Origin: an uncultured Alistipes sp.
Lineage (GTDB): Bacteria > Bacteroidota > Bacteroidia > Bacteroidales > Rikenellaceae
Length of the DNA: 64,000 nt
Direction of reading: 5' to 3'
NCBI GenBank assembly: GCA_910584485.1
Contig: CAJUAV010000001.1
Coordinates: 62,001-126,000, forward strand
Shown: positions 25,835-33,518 of the stretch, in pieces
Layout: each line of letters opens with the position of its first letter
How positions within the stretch are numbered: the stretch's first letter is position 1
The notes under the pieces: model-generated
Databases searched by the model: none
Seen by the model: only the letters and a program-made list of their open reading frames with translations
What the model was told of the DNA's origin: nothing
Position numbers and translations under genes: made by a program

Positions 25835-27004
25835 TTATTTGCCGAGTTCGATGCAGCCCATGATGAAGGGCCCCGTACCTTTGGCGTCGTTGTCGCGGAT
25901 GCGTTCGCCGATGTAGTACGCGAAACTGCCGTCGCGGTAGGGATCGCCGCCCAGCCCGCCCACGGCGCAGCAGCGCGTAAGCGACAGGATGCCCGCTTCG
26001 TCGGCGAAGATCAGCCGCGAGACGAGCCCTTCGAAGGCGTCGAGGGCGTAGCGGCGATAGCTGCGGTCGAGGTAGCCGCGGTTGACCGCCTTGGCATAGG
26101 CGTACATGAATTGCGCCGTGACGGTCGCTTCGGGGTAGTTGCCCGCCCGCTCGGGGCAGTCGAGGACCTGATACCAAAGTCCGCCCCGGCTGTAGCGGGG
26201 CAGGGCGTCGGCCAGCCCCTGCACGTAGGAGACGATTTCGGCGCGGTCGGGATGGTCGGCGGGGATGAAATCGAGGTTGTCGACGAGCGCCATGAACCAC
26301 CAGCCGATCGAGCGGCCCCAGAACGAGGGCGAGCAGCCCGTTTCGGGATCGGCCCAGCGCTGCGAGCGGCTCTCGTCCCAGGCGTGGTGGTAGAGCCCCG
26401 TCGCAGGGTCGAAGGTGTGGCGGTGGCAGAGTTTGATCTGCCGCACGGCCTCCTCGATCCATTCGGGGCGGCCGAATACGGCGCCGTACTGTGCCAGGAA
26501 GGGCGAGCACATGTAGAGACCGTCGAGCCACATCTGGTGTTCGTAGCGGCGCTTGTGCCAGAAGCCGCCGTCCGAGGTGCGGGGCTGTTCGCGCAGTTGG
26601 TCGACGAGCCGGTCCATCGCCTTGCGGTATTTCTCCTTGCCCGTCTCGGCGTAGCAGTCGAAGAGGTATTTGCCCGAGTTGATGAAATCGAGGTTGTAGC
26701 TCGCGCGGTCGTAGCGGTGGATCGAACCGTCGTCGTGCACGAGCGTGTCGGCCAGCCGCTCCACGTAGTCGAAATAGGTGCGGTCGCCCGTCGCGTGCCA
26801 CATGCGCAGCATGGCGCAGCAACCCACGCCCTGCGAATAGCCGAAGAAGGGGGCCTTGCAGAAATCGAGCTGCCACGCCTCGGGGAAGCGGTGCATTTCG
26901 GAGGCGGCGAAGCGGCGGGCGAAGGAGCGGGCCGCAGGGCCTTTGGCGACGGCCGTACAGCTGACGGCCAGCAGAATCGGGAGCAGAAGGGTGCGCAGTT
27001 TCAT
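25835..27004 (-). CDS. GH105 unsaturated rhamnogalacturonyl/galacturonyl hydrolase
   Basis: This enzyme removes the 4,5-unsaturated uronic acid left at the end of pectin fragments by lyases. The 389-residue (alpha/alpha)6-barrel has the family's GYSQGVGCCAMLRMW, the SIHRYDRASYNLDFINSGK segment, the RYEHQMWLDGLYM motif with the catalytic Asp, and the FWGRSIGWWFMALVDNL motif. The start was moved to ATG 27004 so that the protein begins with the signal MKLRTLLLPILLAVSCTAVA; this could be cut by either signal peptidase (AVSC or AVA). It is the first gene of the four-gene pectin operon, 13 bp before the pectate lyase. Confidence 0.92.
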   Translation of the reverse strand: MKLRTLLLPILLAVSCTAVAKGPAARSFARRFAASEMHRFPEAWQLDFCKAPFFGYSQGVGCCAMLRMWHATGDRTYFDYVERLADTLVHDDGSIHRYDRASYNLDFINSGKYLFDCYAETGKEKYRKAMDRLVDQLREQPRTSDGGFWHKRRYEHQMWLDGLYMCSPFLAQYGAVFGRPEWIEEAVRQIKLCHRHTFDPATGLYHHAWDESRSQRWADPETGCSPSFWGRSIGWWFMALVDNLDFIPADHPDRAEIVSYVQGLADALPRYSRGGLWYQVLDCPERAGNYPEATVTAQFMYAYAKAVNRGYLDRSYRRYALDAFEGLVSRLIFADEAGILSLTRCCAVGGLGGDPYRDGSFAYYIGERIRDNDAKGTGPFIMGCIELGK

Positions 27005-27035
27005 GGGCGGACGAAGCGTTCGGGTGAAAATCATA

Positions 27036-27066
27036 CAAAAATAAACGAATAAAGGGAATTTTCCAA
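27036..27066 (-). promoter_or_regulatory. Promoter of the pectin operon
   Basis: On the minus strand TTG (27066-27064), a 20-bp spacer and TATTTTTG (27043-27036), a full match to TAnnTTTG, 31 bp before the GH105 start. Confidence 0.65.
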
Positions 27067-27090
27067 GCGCGGAATCTTCGAAATTATTTC

Positions 27091-27098
27091 TATATTTG
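27091..27098 (+). promoter_or_regulatory. -7 box TATATTTG before the low-complexity conserved gene
   Basis: A perfect TAnnTTTG box lies 21 bp before ATG 27120, back to back with the pectin-operon promoter. No TTG is placed correctly upstream. Confidence 0.5.
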
Positions 27099-27119
27099 CA
27101 CGAATAAACGGCATCTTCT

Positions 27120-28784
27120 ATGGATCTGAACCAAATACGGGCGGAGCTGCACCGGCTGGCTTCGATGGCCGACGGGTGGCGCCGTCCGCAGGATATCGCC
27201 CCGATCGAACGCGATCTGATGCTCGCACGGCTTCGGGACCTCTACGAATCGGTCGCCTTCGGCCCCGCTGCCGCAGGCGACGCAGCCTCGGCACGGACGG
27301 CTTCCGCGCAGGCGCCGATGTCTGCCGAGATCGTCTCGCGGCCCGAAACGTCATGCGGCGTGACGGCTGCGGTGGCCGAATCGCCGAGAGCGGCGGCACA
27401 GCCCGAACCGCAGCCCGCTGCGGCAGCCTCGCCGTCGGACGGGATGGCGGAGCCGACCGCCGCGTCCGAGACGGAGGTTTCCGCTGTGGCGGAGCAGCCG
27501 ATCGCGCCTGCTGTTGCGGAGCCGGCCGCCCCCGCCGCCGAAACGAAATCGACCGCTCGGACCCTTTTCGGCGAAGACGAGGCGCGGATGCGCCATCGCC
27601 GCAAGCAGCGGGTCATCATGTCGCTCTACGATGCGCCCCCCGCCCCTTCGGCGGCGGGCAGCACGGAGGAGCGGCTGCGCAACAGCGAACCGATCGATCT
27701 GGAACAGTTTAAGATCGGTTCGATCGACCGACTGCTGGCGGACGATCCCGTGGCGAAGAACCCGCTGCCCGACGAAACGCCCGCTGCCGAATCATCCGCG
27801 GAGACGATCCCCGATGGGGGCGTCGAGGTGCCGATCGTCGATGCGGCGCCTGCCGACGAGGTCGCCGCGGCAGTGCAGTCGGAACGGGCGGAGGAGCCCG
27901 AGCAGCCTGCGGAACAGCCGTGCGCGGACGAGCAGGCCGCAGCCCCCTTGGAGGTCGGGGAGACGGTGACCGAACCGCAGCCTGCGGCCGAGGCGGAGAC
28001 CCTGTCCGGGCCGATCGTTGCCGCCGCATCGTTTGTCGAGGTGTCGGCGGAGCCGATTGCCGAATCGGTTGCCGATGCGCAGAGCGGAGCGGCCGACACG
28101 GAGCCGTCTCCGATCGATCCGATGCCCGAATCGACGGAAACGGAGCAACCCGCAAACGAGCCGCATCCCGTCGAATCCATGGAGGCCGAAGAACATCCCG
28201 CCGCCGTTCAAACCCGCGAGTCGGCCGAAGCGGAAACTCCTGCGACCGTTCAAACCCGCGAGTCGGCCGAAGCGGATGCCCCTGCGTCCGCTCAAACCCG
28301 CGAACCGACGGAAGCGGAGCCGTCCGAACCGCTTTCGGCTCCTGCGGAGCAGCCCGCCGCCGTCCGGCACCCCGAAACGTTCGAAACATCCGAAACATCC
28401 GAGGCGGCCTCCGCTGCGTCCGAATCGCCTGCTTCGGCCTCCGTCCGTCCGTCCGAGTCGGCTCCCGTGCTGGGCGAGGTGATCGCGCCGCACGTGCAGA
28501 CGCTGGCCGATACGCTTGCCGCGCCGCAGGAGACGGCAGCCGACCGCCTGCGCCACGGACCGATCGCCGACCTGCGCCATGCCGTGGGGATCAACGACAA
28601 GTTCCTGCTGATCCGCGACCTCTTCGACGGCAACGGAGCCCTTTACGAAATCACGATCCGTCGCCTCGACGAGTTCGACAATTTCGACGATTGCATGATC
28701 TACATCGCCGAGCATTTCGCCTGGAATCCCGATACGGACGGCGCGAAGCTGATGATGGAGCTGCTCGAACGCAAATTCGCCTGA
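27120..28784 (+). CDS. Conserved protein with an Ala/Glu/Pro-rich central linker, function unknown
   Basis: The protein has 554 residues and no signal peptide. The N-terminal 45 residues (MDLNQIRAELHRLASMADGW) and residues about 480-554 (HAVGINDKFLLIRDLFDGNG, then DDCMIYIAEHFAWNPD) look folded and conserved. The 400 residues between are low-complexity, dominated by A, E, P and S, with a triplicated 14-residue unit VQTRESAEAETPAT near residue 363. The architecture suggests two small interaction modules joined by a long flexible tether. The gene is 7 bp ahead of rsmI and probably co-transcribed. I do not recognise the family well enough to name it. Confidence 0.7.
   Translation: MDLNQIRAELHRLASMADGWRRPQDIAPIERDLMLARLRDLYESVAFGPAAAGDAASARTASAQAPMSAEIVSRPETSCGVTAAVAESPRAAAQPEPQPAAAASPSDGMAEPTAASETEVSAVAEQPIAPAVAEPAAPAAETKSTARTLFGEDEARMRHRRKQRVIMSLYDAPPAPSAAGSTEERLRNSEPIDLEQFKIGSIDRLLADDPVAKNPLPDETPAAESSAETIPDGGVEVPIVDAAPADEVAAAVQSERAEEPEQPAEQPCADEQAAAPLEVGETVTEPQPAAEAETLSGPIVAAASFVEVSAEPIAESVADAQSGAADTEPSPIDPMPESTETEQPANEPHPVESMEAEEHPAAVQTRESAEAETPATVQTRESAEADAPASAQTREPTEAEPSEPLSAPAEQPAAVRHPETFETSETSEAASAASESPASASVRPSESAPVLGEVIAPHVQTLADTLAAPQETAADRLRHGPIADLRHAVGINDKFLLIRDLFDGNGALYEITIRRLDEFDNFDDCMIYIAEHFAWNPDTDGAKLMMELLERKFA
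28206..28331 (+). repeat. In-frame tandem repeat, three units of 42 bp
   Basis: Units at 28206-28247, 28248-28289 and 28290-28331 each encode 14 residues beginning V/A-Q-T-R-E. The first two are nearly identical; the third has diverged. The repeat lies in the low-complexity linker and keeps the reading frame. Confidence 0.85.
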
Positions 28785-28791
28785 TCCGACG

Positions 28792-29517
28792 ATGCCCAAA
28801 CTCTACCTTGTACCCACCCCGATCGGCAACCTCGACGACATCACGCTGCGCGCGGTGTCGGTGCTGCGTTCGGTCGATCTGATCCTGGCCGAGGATACGC
28901 GGACGACCTCCGTGCTGCTGCGGCACCTCGGCATCGAAAAGCCGCTCCGCTCGCACCACAAATTCAACGAACACGCCACGGCGCAGCTCTTCTCGGAGAT
29001 CGTCGCCGCGGGCCGCGACGTGGCCCTGGTCTCCGACGCGGGCACGCCCGGCATTTCGGACCCGGGCTTCCTGCTCGTGCGCACCTGCGTCGAACAGGGT
29101 GTCGAGGTCGAGACGCTGCCCGGTGCCACGGCGCTCATCCCCGCGCTGGTCGACAGCGGCTTTCCCTGCGACCGCTTCTGCTTCGAAGGCTTCCTGCCGC
29201 AGAAGAAGGGACGCCTCAAACAGTTGCAGCGCTGCGCCGACGAGGAGCGGACGATGATCTTCTACGAGTCGCCCTACCGCGTCGTGAAGTGCCTCGAACA
29301 GTTCGCCGAGGTCTTCGGTCCCGACCGTCTGATCTCCGTCTCGCGCGAGCTGACCAAGAAATTCGAACAAACCCTCCGCGGCACCGTAGCCGACGTGCTG
29401 GCCCATTTCCGCGCGACCGAGCCCAAAGGCGAATTCGTGCTGGTCGTCGCGGGCAAGTCGCGCAAACACAAATCTTCGGAAGAAACCCCTGTCGACGATG
29501 AAAACGAAAACGAGTGA
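28792..29517 (+). CDS. rsmI: 16S rRNA (cytidine-1402 2'-O) methyltransferase RsmI
   Basis: This enzyme uses S-adenosylmethionine to methylate the 2'-hydroxyl of C1402 in the ribosomal P site. The 241-residue protein begins MPKLYLVPTPIGNLDDIT, the family's canonical start, followed by AEDTRTTSVLL, SDAGTPGISDPG (SAM loop) and LPGATALIPAL. The C-terminus ends in a charged tail, HKSSEETPVDDENENE. Its last 20 bp overlap the start of the acyltransferase gene, implying coupled translation. Confidence 0.96.
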   Translation: MPKLYLVPTPIGNLDDITLRAVSVLRSVDLILAEDTRTTSVLLRHLGIEKPLRSHHKFNEHATAQLFSEIVAAGRDVALVSDAGTPGISDPGFLLVRTCVEQGVEVETLPGATALIPALVDSGFPCDRFCFEGFLPQKKGRLKQLQRCADEERTMIFYESPYRVVKCLEQFAEVFGPDRLISVSRELTKKFEQTLRGTVADVLAHFRATEPKGEFVLVVAGKSRKHKSSEETPVDDENENE

Positions 29518-30421
29518 CCTGCACCTCGGCCAGCGCATCGCCCTGGAGCTCCTGTGGGGCTTCGCGCGTCTGATTGCCGTGGTGCCGTACCAAATCAAAT
29601 ATTATGTCTTCGAGCCGATCCTCTTCTTTATCTTCTGCGATCTGCTCCACTACCGCCGTCGGGTGATCCTCGACAACCTGCGCCGCTCCTTTCCCGAGCG
29701 CGACGAACGTTCGCTGCGCCGCCTGGCCCGCAAGTACTACCATACGCTCGCCGAAATGTTCATCGGCACGATGAACCTCTCCTACATGCCGCCGCGCAAG
29801 ATCCGCCGCTATTTCACGATCGAAAACCTCGACCAGATGCGGGCGATGACCCGCGGCCGCGACTGGATCGCCTGCATGGCGCACTACGGCTGCTGGGAGC
29901 TGGGCTCCTTCATGTCCTATTACGACGAGACGATCATGGCCATCGGCATCTATCATCCGCTGCGGAGCGCCGTGCTCGACTGCTTTTACCGCCGTCTGCG
30001 CACGACCCGCTATTCGGTTCCCGTGGCCAAACGCGAGGCGATGCGCTTCTACCTCCACCACCGCGACACGGGCTACAACGGCCGTCGGCTGGCCCTCGGC
30101 ATGATCGCCGACCAGAACCCGCCGCGTCGTCCCGACGCCCACTGGTATCGTTTCCTGAACCAGGATACGGTCTTCTACGACGGCCCCGAGCAGCTGGCGC
30201 TGCGCTACGGCATGCCGGTGCTCTTCACCGATGTCTATCGCGTGGGGCGCGGCCGCTACCGCATCCGTTTCGAACAGCTCTACGACGGCGAGGAGCCCAT
30301 CGGCAAGCATGCCGTCACGGAGCGCTACGTGCGCCGTTTGGAGCGGATGATTCAGGAGCGGCCCGAACTTTGGATGTGGTCGCATCGTCGCTGGAAGCAA
30401 AAACACGATGCCGAAGAGTAA
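29498..30421 (+). CDS. Lipid A biosynthesis acyltransferase (LpxL/HtrB family)
   Basis: The 307-residue inner-membrane-associated acyltransferase has a hydrophobic N-terminal segment (about residues 14-50) and the catalytic H-x4-E motif HYGCWE. Later blocks (LGMIADQNPPRR and DGPEQLALRYGMPVLF) match the LpxL/HtrB family that adds secondary acyl chains to lipid A; the late RPELWMWSHRRWK is also typical. It overlaps rsmI by 20 bp and the following glycosyltransferase gene by 14 bp. Which acyl position it serves cannot be told. Confidence 0.88.
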   Translation: MKTKTSDLHLGQRIALELLWGFARLIAVVPYQIKYYVFEPILFFIFCDLLHYRRRVILDNLRRSFPERDERSLRRLARKYYHTLAEMFIGTMNLSYMPPRKIRRYFTIENLDQMRAMTRGRDWIACMAHYGCWELGSFMSYYDETIMAIGIYHPLRSAVLDCFYRRLRTTRYSVPVAKREAMRFYLHHRDTGYNGRRLALGMIADQNPPRRPDAHWYRFLNQDTVFYDGPEQLALRYGMPVLFTDVYRVGRGRYRIRFEQLYDGEEPIGKHAVTERYVRRLERMIQERPELWMWSHRRWKQKHDAEE

Positions 30422-31433
30422 AATCGTCCTGCTGAACTGGAACGGTGCCGAGCACCTGCGCCGCTACCTGCCGTCGGTCGTCGCCACCGCGCCCGAAGGG
30501 GTGGGCGTCGTCGTGGCCGACAACGGCTCGACGGACGATTCGGCGGCGCTGCTCGAACGCGATTTCCCGACTGTGGAGCGGGTGCTGCTCGACCGCAACT
30601 ACGGCTTTGCGGGGGGCTACAACCGCGCCCTGCGGCAGATCGACGCCGATTACCTGATCCTGCTCAATACCGATGTCGAGACCCCCGCGGGATGGGTCGA
30701 GCCGCTCGTGCGCTGCCTCGACGAAAACCCCGACGTGGCGGCCTGCGCGCCGAAGCTGCGCTCGGTCGAGCGGCGCGACCGCTTCGAATATGCGGGGGCC
30801 GCGGGCGGCTACCTCGATTTTCTGGGCTATCCCTTCTGCCGCGGCCGCGTGCTGCGCACGGTGGAGCGCGACGAGGGGCAGTACGACGATGCGCGCGACG
30901 TAGGCTGGGTGACGGGGGCGGCCTTCTGCTGCCGTGCCGCGCTCTTTCGCGAACTGGGCGGCTTCGACGACGATTTCTTCGCCCACATGGAGGAGGTCGA
31001 TCTTTGCTGGCGGATGCAGCTGGCGGGATGGCGTGTGCGGATCGTGCCCGAAAGCACGGTCTATCACTACGGCGGCGGCACATTGCAGACCGATTCGCCG
31101 CGCAAGGTCTTCTTCAACCACCGCAACAACCTGGCGATGCTCTTCAAATGCGCTTCGCGCGGCCAGTTGGCATGCGTGCTGCTGTTGCGGCCGTGGCTCG
31201 ATCTGCTGGCCGCCGCGACCTATCTGCTGCAGGGGCAGCGCGCCAATTTCTGCGCCGTCTTCCGTGCGTGGGCCGATTTTCTGCGGTGGCGCGAACGGCT
31301 GGTCGCCAAACGGCGGACGATTCGCGGCCGACGGCCGTCGGGGACGCTGCCGACCATTTGGCGCGGATCGATCCTTTGGCGTTACCTCTGCGGCCGCCGC
31401 ACCTTCGGAGAACTGAAAATCAACGGGAAATAG
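30408..31433 (+). CDS. Family 2 glycosyltransferase
   Basis: The 341-residue GT2 protein has the GT-A fold start IVLLNWNGAEHL, nucleotide-sugar residues VVADNGSTDDS, the metal-binding DxD-like LNTDVE and the acceptor-side FDDDFFAHMEEVDLCWRMQLAGW (ED motif). A hydrophobic stretch near residues 260-280 probably anchors it to the membrane. Such rhamnosyl-type transferases build cell-surface glycans; the adjacent acyltransferase hints at lipopolysaccharide, but that is inference. Its 3' end overlaps the convergent gene by 14 bp. Confidence 0.9.
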   Translation: MPKSKIVLLNWNGAEHLRRYLPSVVATAPEGVGVVVADNGSTDDSAALLERDFPTVERVLLDRNYGFAGGYNRALRQIDADYLILLNTDVETPAGWVEPLVRCLDENPDVAACAPKLRSVERRDRFEYAGAAGGYLDFLGYPFCRGRVLRTVERDEGQYDDARDVGWVTGAAFCCRAALFRELGGFDDDFFAHMEEVDLCWRMQLAGWRVRIVPESTVYHYGGGTLQTDSPRKVFFNHRNNLAMLFKCASRGQLACVLLLRPWLDLLAAATYLLQGQRANFCAVFRAWADFLRWRERLVAKRRTIRGRRPSGTLPTIWRGSILWRYLCGRRTFGELKINGK

Positions 31434-31884
31434 CGGGGTCGTCGCGCTCCTGCCGCTCCTGCCAAAGGCTGTCGGGCAGGGTCAGACCCGTCGAGTCGAG
31501 CCGTGCGATCGCTTCGCGCACGGCCGCTTCGTACTGCGCATGCAGGTCGAGCGGACGAATCGTCAGTGAGACGTCGCGCCCGGGTTCGAGCTGAAGCTCG
31601 CGTTCGAGGTCGATCTGCGCGAAGCGGACCCGCGCCGTCAGCCGCCGCGTCTGCACGTCGGTGGTCAGCGTGAAGCGGTTGCCGCAGATCAGGCAGGAGT
31701 CCAGCCGCCGTTCGCCACCGGTCGCGTCTTCCGTGACGAGGTAGGCGTAGCCGCCGTCGATGCCCTCGAGCTCCTCCGTAAAGCGCCCTTCGAGGACGAC
31801 CGTGCGGGTCGGGCGGGCGAGTTGCAGGTAGACGACGGCGAGGATGCCGGCGACGAGGATCGCGAAGAGGGTGGTGTTGCGCAT
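31420..31884 (-). CDS. DUF4369-like envelope protein without a thioredoxin domain
   Basis: The 154-residue protein has an N-terminal membrane helix or uncleaved signal (MRNTTLFAILVAGILAVVYLQL). VLEGRFTEELEGIDGGYAYLV and DSCLICGNRFTL recall the DUF4369 domain that precedes TlpA-type thioredoxins in this phylum; here no thioredoxin domain follows, so it may be a truncated or stand-alone version. The CLIC cysteines could be redox-active but that is speculative. It has its own near-consensus promoter and converges on the GT2 gene with a 14-bp overlap. Confidence 0.6.
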   Translation of the reverse strand: MRNTTLFAILVAGILAVVYLQLARPTRTVVLEGRFTEELEGIDGGYAYLVTEDATGGERRLDSCLICGNRFTLTTDVQTRRLTARVRFAQIDLERELQLEPGRDVSLTIRPLDLHAQYEAAVREAIARLDSTGLTLPDSLWQERQERDDPAISR

Positions 31885-31905
31885 GGGTTCGGACTTTTAC
31901 TGCGG

Positions 31906-31936
31906 CAAATATAGTACTAATTATTTAGTCCGACAA
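31906..31936 (-). promoter_or_regulatory. Promoter of the DUF4369-like gene
   Basis: On the minus strand TTG (31936-31934), exactly 20 bp, then TATATTTG (31913-31906): a full consensus match. Confidence 0.7.
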
Positions 31937-31988
31937 GGCGGGTGCCGCCGCGTTTGACAATTTGTTGAAAAAAAATTGGCTCCTTCGC

Positions 31989-32019
31989 TTGCACGTGCGC
32001 CGAAAAGGCGCTACCTTTG
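31989..32019 (+). promoter_or_regulatory. Promoter of the pyr leader RNA and operon
   Basis: TTG (31989-31991), exactly 20 bp and TACCTTTG (32012-32019), a full consensus match. Transcription should begin near 32026. Confidence 0.75.
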
Positions 32020-32066
32020 CCGCCACAGAACGATTCCGAGCCGTACGCACGGCCGCACAACGCCGC

Positions 32067-32171
32067 ATGATGAAGAACCGCCCCATATCCCCATCCGAAC
32101 AAAAGCAGGCAGCCTGTCGGTCGGGGTTGGCGTTCGATCATCCGTCGGAATCATTGTCTATAATAGGGTAA
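32067..32171 (+). CDS. Possible 34-codon leader peptide of the pyr operon
   Basis: ATG-ATG at 32067 opens a short frame (MMKNRPISPSEQKQAACRSG... ending SIIG) whose TAA stop (32169-32171) lies inside the 5' arm of the terminator. That overlap resembles E. coli pyrBI, where ribosome-polymerase coupling on a leader ORF prevents termination when UTP is low. There is no sign of coding bias, and the same bases are needed for the P2 and P3 helices, so the ORF may be accidental. Confidence 0.25.
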   Translation: MMKNRPISPSEQKQAACRSGLAFDHPSESLSIIG

Positions 32172-32195
32172 CTGTTTCGGTTACCCTATTTTTTT
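32162..32195 (+). terminator. Intrinsic terminator or attenuator between the pyr promoter and pyrC
   Basis: A perfect 11-bp stem, AATAGGGTAAC (32162-32172) with GTTACCCTATT (32180-32190), loop TGTTTCG, then a run of T to 32195. It stands 43 bp before the pyrC start with no other promoter in between, so pyrC expression must depend on read-through. Confidence 0.9.
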
Positions 32196-32238
32196 GGAAT
32201 CTTTCCGCAGAGGCGGGAGAGCGATAAAAAAGATTGCC

Positions 32239-33513
32239 ATGAAAACGATTTATACGCATGCGCGGTGCTACGTCGACGGCGGTTTCTCGGAGCGGACCCT
32301 GGCCGTCGCGGCGGGCCGTTTCGTCGAGCCGACGGAGGCGGCCGAGGGCGATCGGGTTGTCGATCTGAAGGGGGCGACGGTCGTGCCCGGCCTGGTCGAC
32401 GTCCATGTTCATCTGCGCGAACCGGGCTTCTCCTACAAGGAGACCATAGCGACGGGCACGGCGGCCGCGGCGGCGGGCGGTTACACGCTCGTCTGCGCGA
32501 TGCCGAACCTGAACCCCGCGCCCGATACGGCCGCGACGCTCGCCGTGCAGCGCGAACTGATCGCCCGCGAGGCCGTGGTGAAGGTCGTCCCGTACGGCTG
32601 CATCACGCGGGGACAGCGCGGCGGGGGCGAGCTGGCCGATCTGGCGGCGATGGCCCCTTCGGTGGTCGGCTTCTCGGACGACGGCCGCGGCGTGCAGGAC
32701 GACGAGACGATGCGTCGGGCGATGGTCGAGGCGGCCCGCCTCGGCAAACCGATCGTCGCCCACTGCGAGGTGAACGAGTTGCTGCGCGGCGGCTACATCC
32801 ACGACGGCGACTACTGCCGTGCGCACGGCCATCGGGGCATTTCGTCCGAGAGCGAATGGCGGCAGGTCGAGCGCGACCTGCGTCTGGTCGCCGAGACGGG
32901 GTGCCGCTACCACGTCTGCCACGTCTCGACCAAAGAGAGCGTCGAGCTGGTGCGGCAGGCCAAGGCGGCGGGACTGGCCGTCAGCTGCGAAACGGCGCCG
33001 CACTACCTGCTCCTCTGCGACGAGGATCTGCAGGAGGAGGGGCGCTGGAAGATGAACCCGCCCCTGCGCAGTCGCGCCGACCGCGCGGCGCTCGTCGAGG
33101 GGATTCAGGACGGGACGATCGAGGTGATCGCCACCGACCACGCGCCCCACTCGGCCGAGGAGAAATCGCGCGGACTGGAGCGCAGCGCCATGGGCATCGT
33201 GGGGCTCGAATGCGCCTTCGGCGTCCTTTACACGGGGCTCGTTCGCACGGGCGTCGTGACGCTCGAACGGCTCGTGGAACTCATGTCGGTCAACCCGCGC
33301 CGCCTGTTCGGCTTCGGCGGCGGCCTGCGCCCGGGCGAAGCGGCCGACTTTACGGTGCTCGACCTCGACACGCCCTACGCGATCGATCCCGAGCGTTTCC
33401 GCTCGAAGGGGCGCGCCACGCCCTTCGCGGGTCGGACCGTCACGGGCCGTGCCGTCCGCACGGTGGTCGACGGCCGCTGCGTCTACGATGAAGAAACAAT
33501 GAACACCAAATAG
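32239..33513 (+). CDS. pyrC: Dihydroorotase
   Basis: This zinc amidohydrolase closes carbamoyl-aspartate to dihydroorotate, step three of UMP synthesis. The 424-residue class I enzyme shows the metal-binding DVHVHLREPG motif, metal-ligand His segments AHCE and CHVS, the catalytic ATDHAPH and the C-terminal ADFTVLDL. ATG 32239 gives MKTIYTHARCYVDGG; an in-frame ATG at 32194 lies just after the terminator and adds a non-homologous tail. It is the first gene of the pyr half of the cluster; carA begins 5 bp after its stop. Confidence 0.96.
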   Translation: MKTIYTHARCYVDGGFSERTLAVAAGRFVEPTEAAEGDRVVDLKGATVVPGLVDVHVHLREPGFSYKETIATGTAAAAAGGYTLVCAMPNLNPAPDTAATLAVQRELIAREAVVKVVPYGCITRGQRGGGELADLAAMAPSVVGFSDDGRGVQDDETMRRAMVEAARLGKPIVAHCEVNELLRGGYIHDGDYCRAHGHRGISSESEWRQVERDLRLVAETGCRYHVCHVSTKESVELVRQAKAAGLAVSCETAPHYLLLCDEDLQEEGRWKMNPPLRSRADRAALVEGIQDGTIEVIATDHAPHSAEEKSRGLERSAMGIVGLECAFGVLYTGLVRTGVVTLERLVELMSVNPRRLFGFGGGLRPGEAADFTVLDLDTPYAIDPERFRSKGRATPFAGRTVTGRAVRTVVDGRCVYDEETMNTK

Positions 33514-33518
33514 ATACG

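Larger units (their letters stand above)
32026..32195 (+). ncRNA. Structured leader or small RNA ending in a terminator, upstream of pyrC
   Basis: The predicted transcript is about 170 nt. Pairing read from sequence: P1 AACGATTCCGA (32029-32039) with TCGGAATCATT (32145-32155), 10 of 11 Watson-Crick; hairpin GCCGT-ACGC-ACGGC (32040-32053); P2 AACGCC (32059-32064) with GGCGTT (32129-32134); P3 CCCC-AT-CCGA (32089-32098) with TCGG-TC-GGGG (32117-32126); apical CAGG-CAG-CCTG (32106-32116). The intrinsic terminator follows directly. P1 starts within a few bases of the predicted transcription start, so the whole RNA folds as one closed unit. It could be a pyr attenuator, a riboswitch-like leader, or an independent small RNA (a 6S-type rod is one possibility). 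Confidence 0.55.

Noticed and set aside
28206..28331. Three 42-bp repeats as a CRISPR array
   Set aside because: The units are contiguous without spacers and stay in frame inside a coding sequence.
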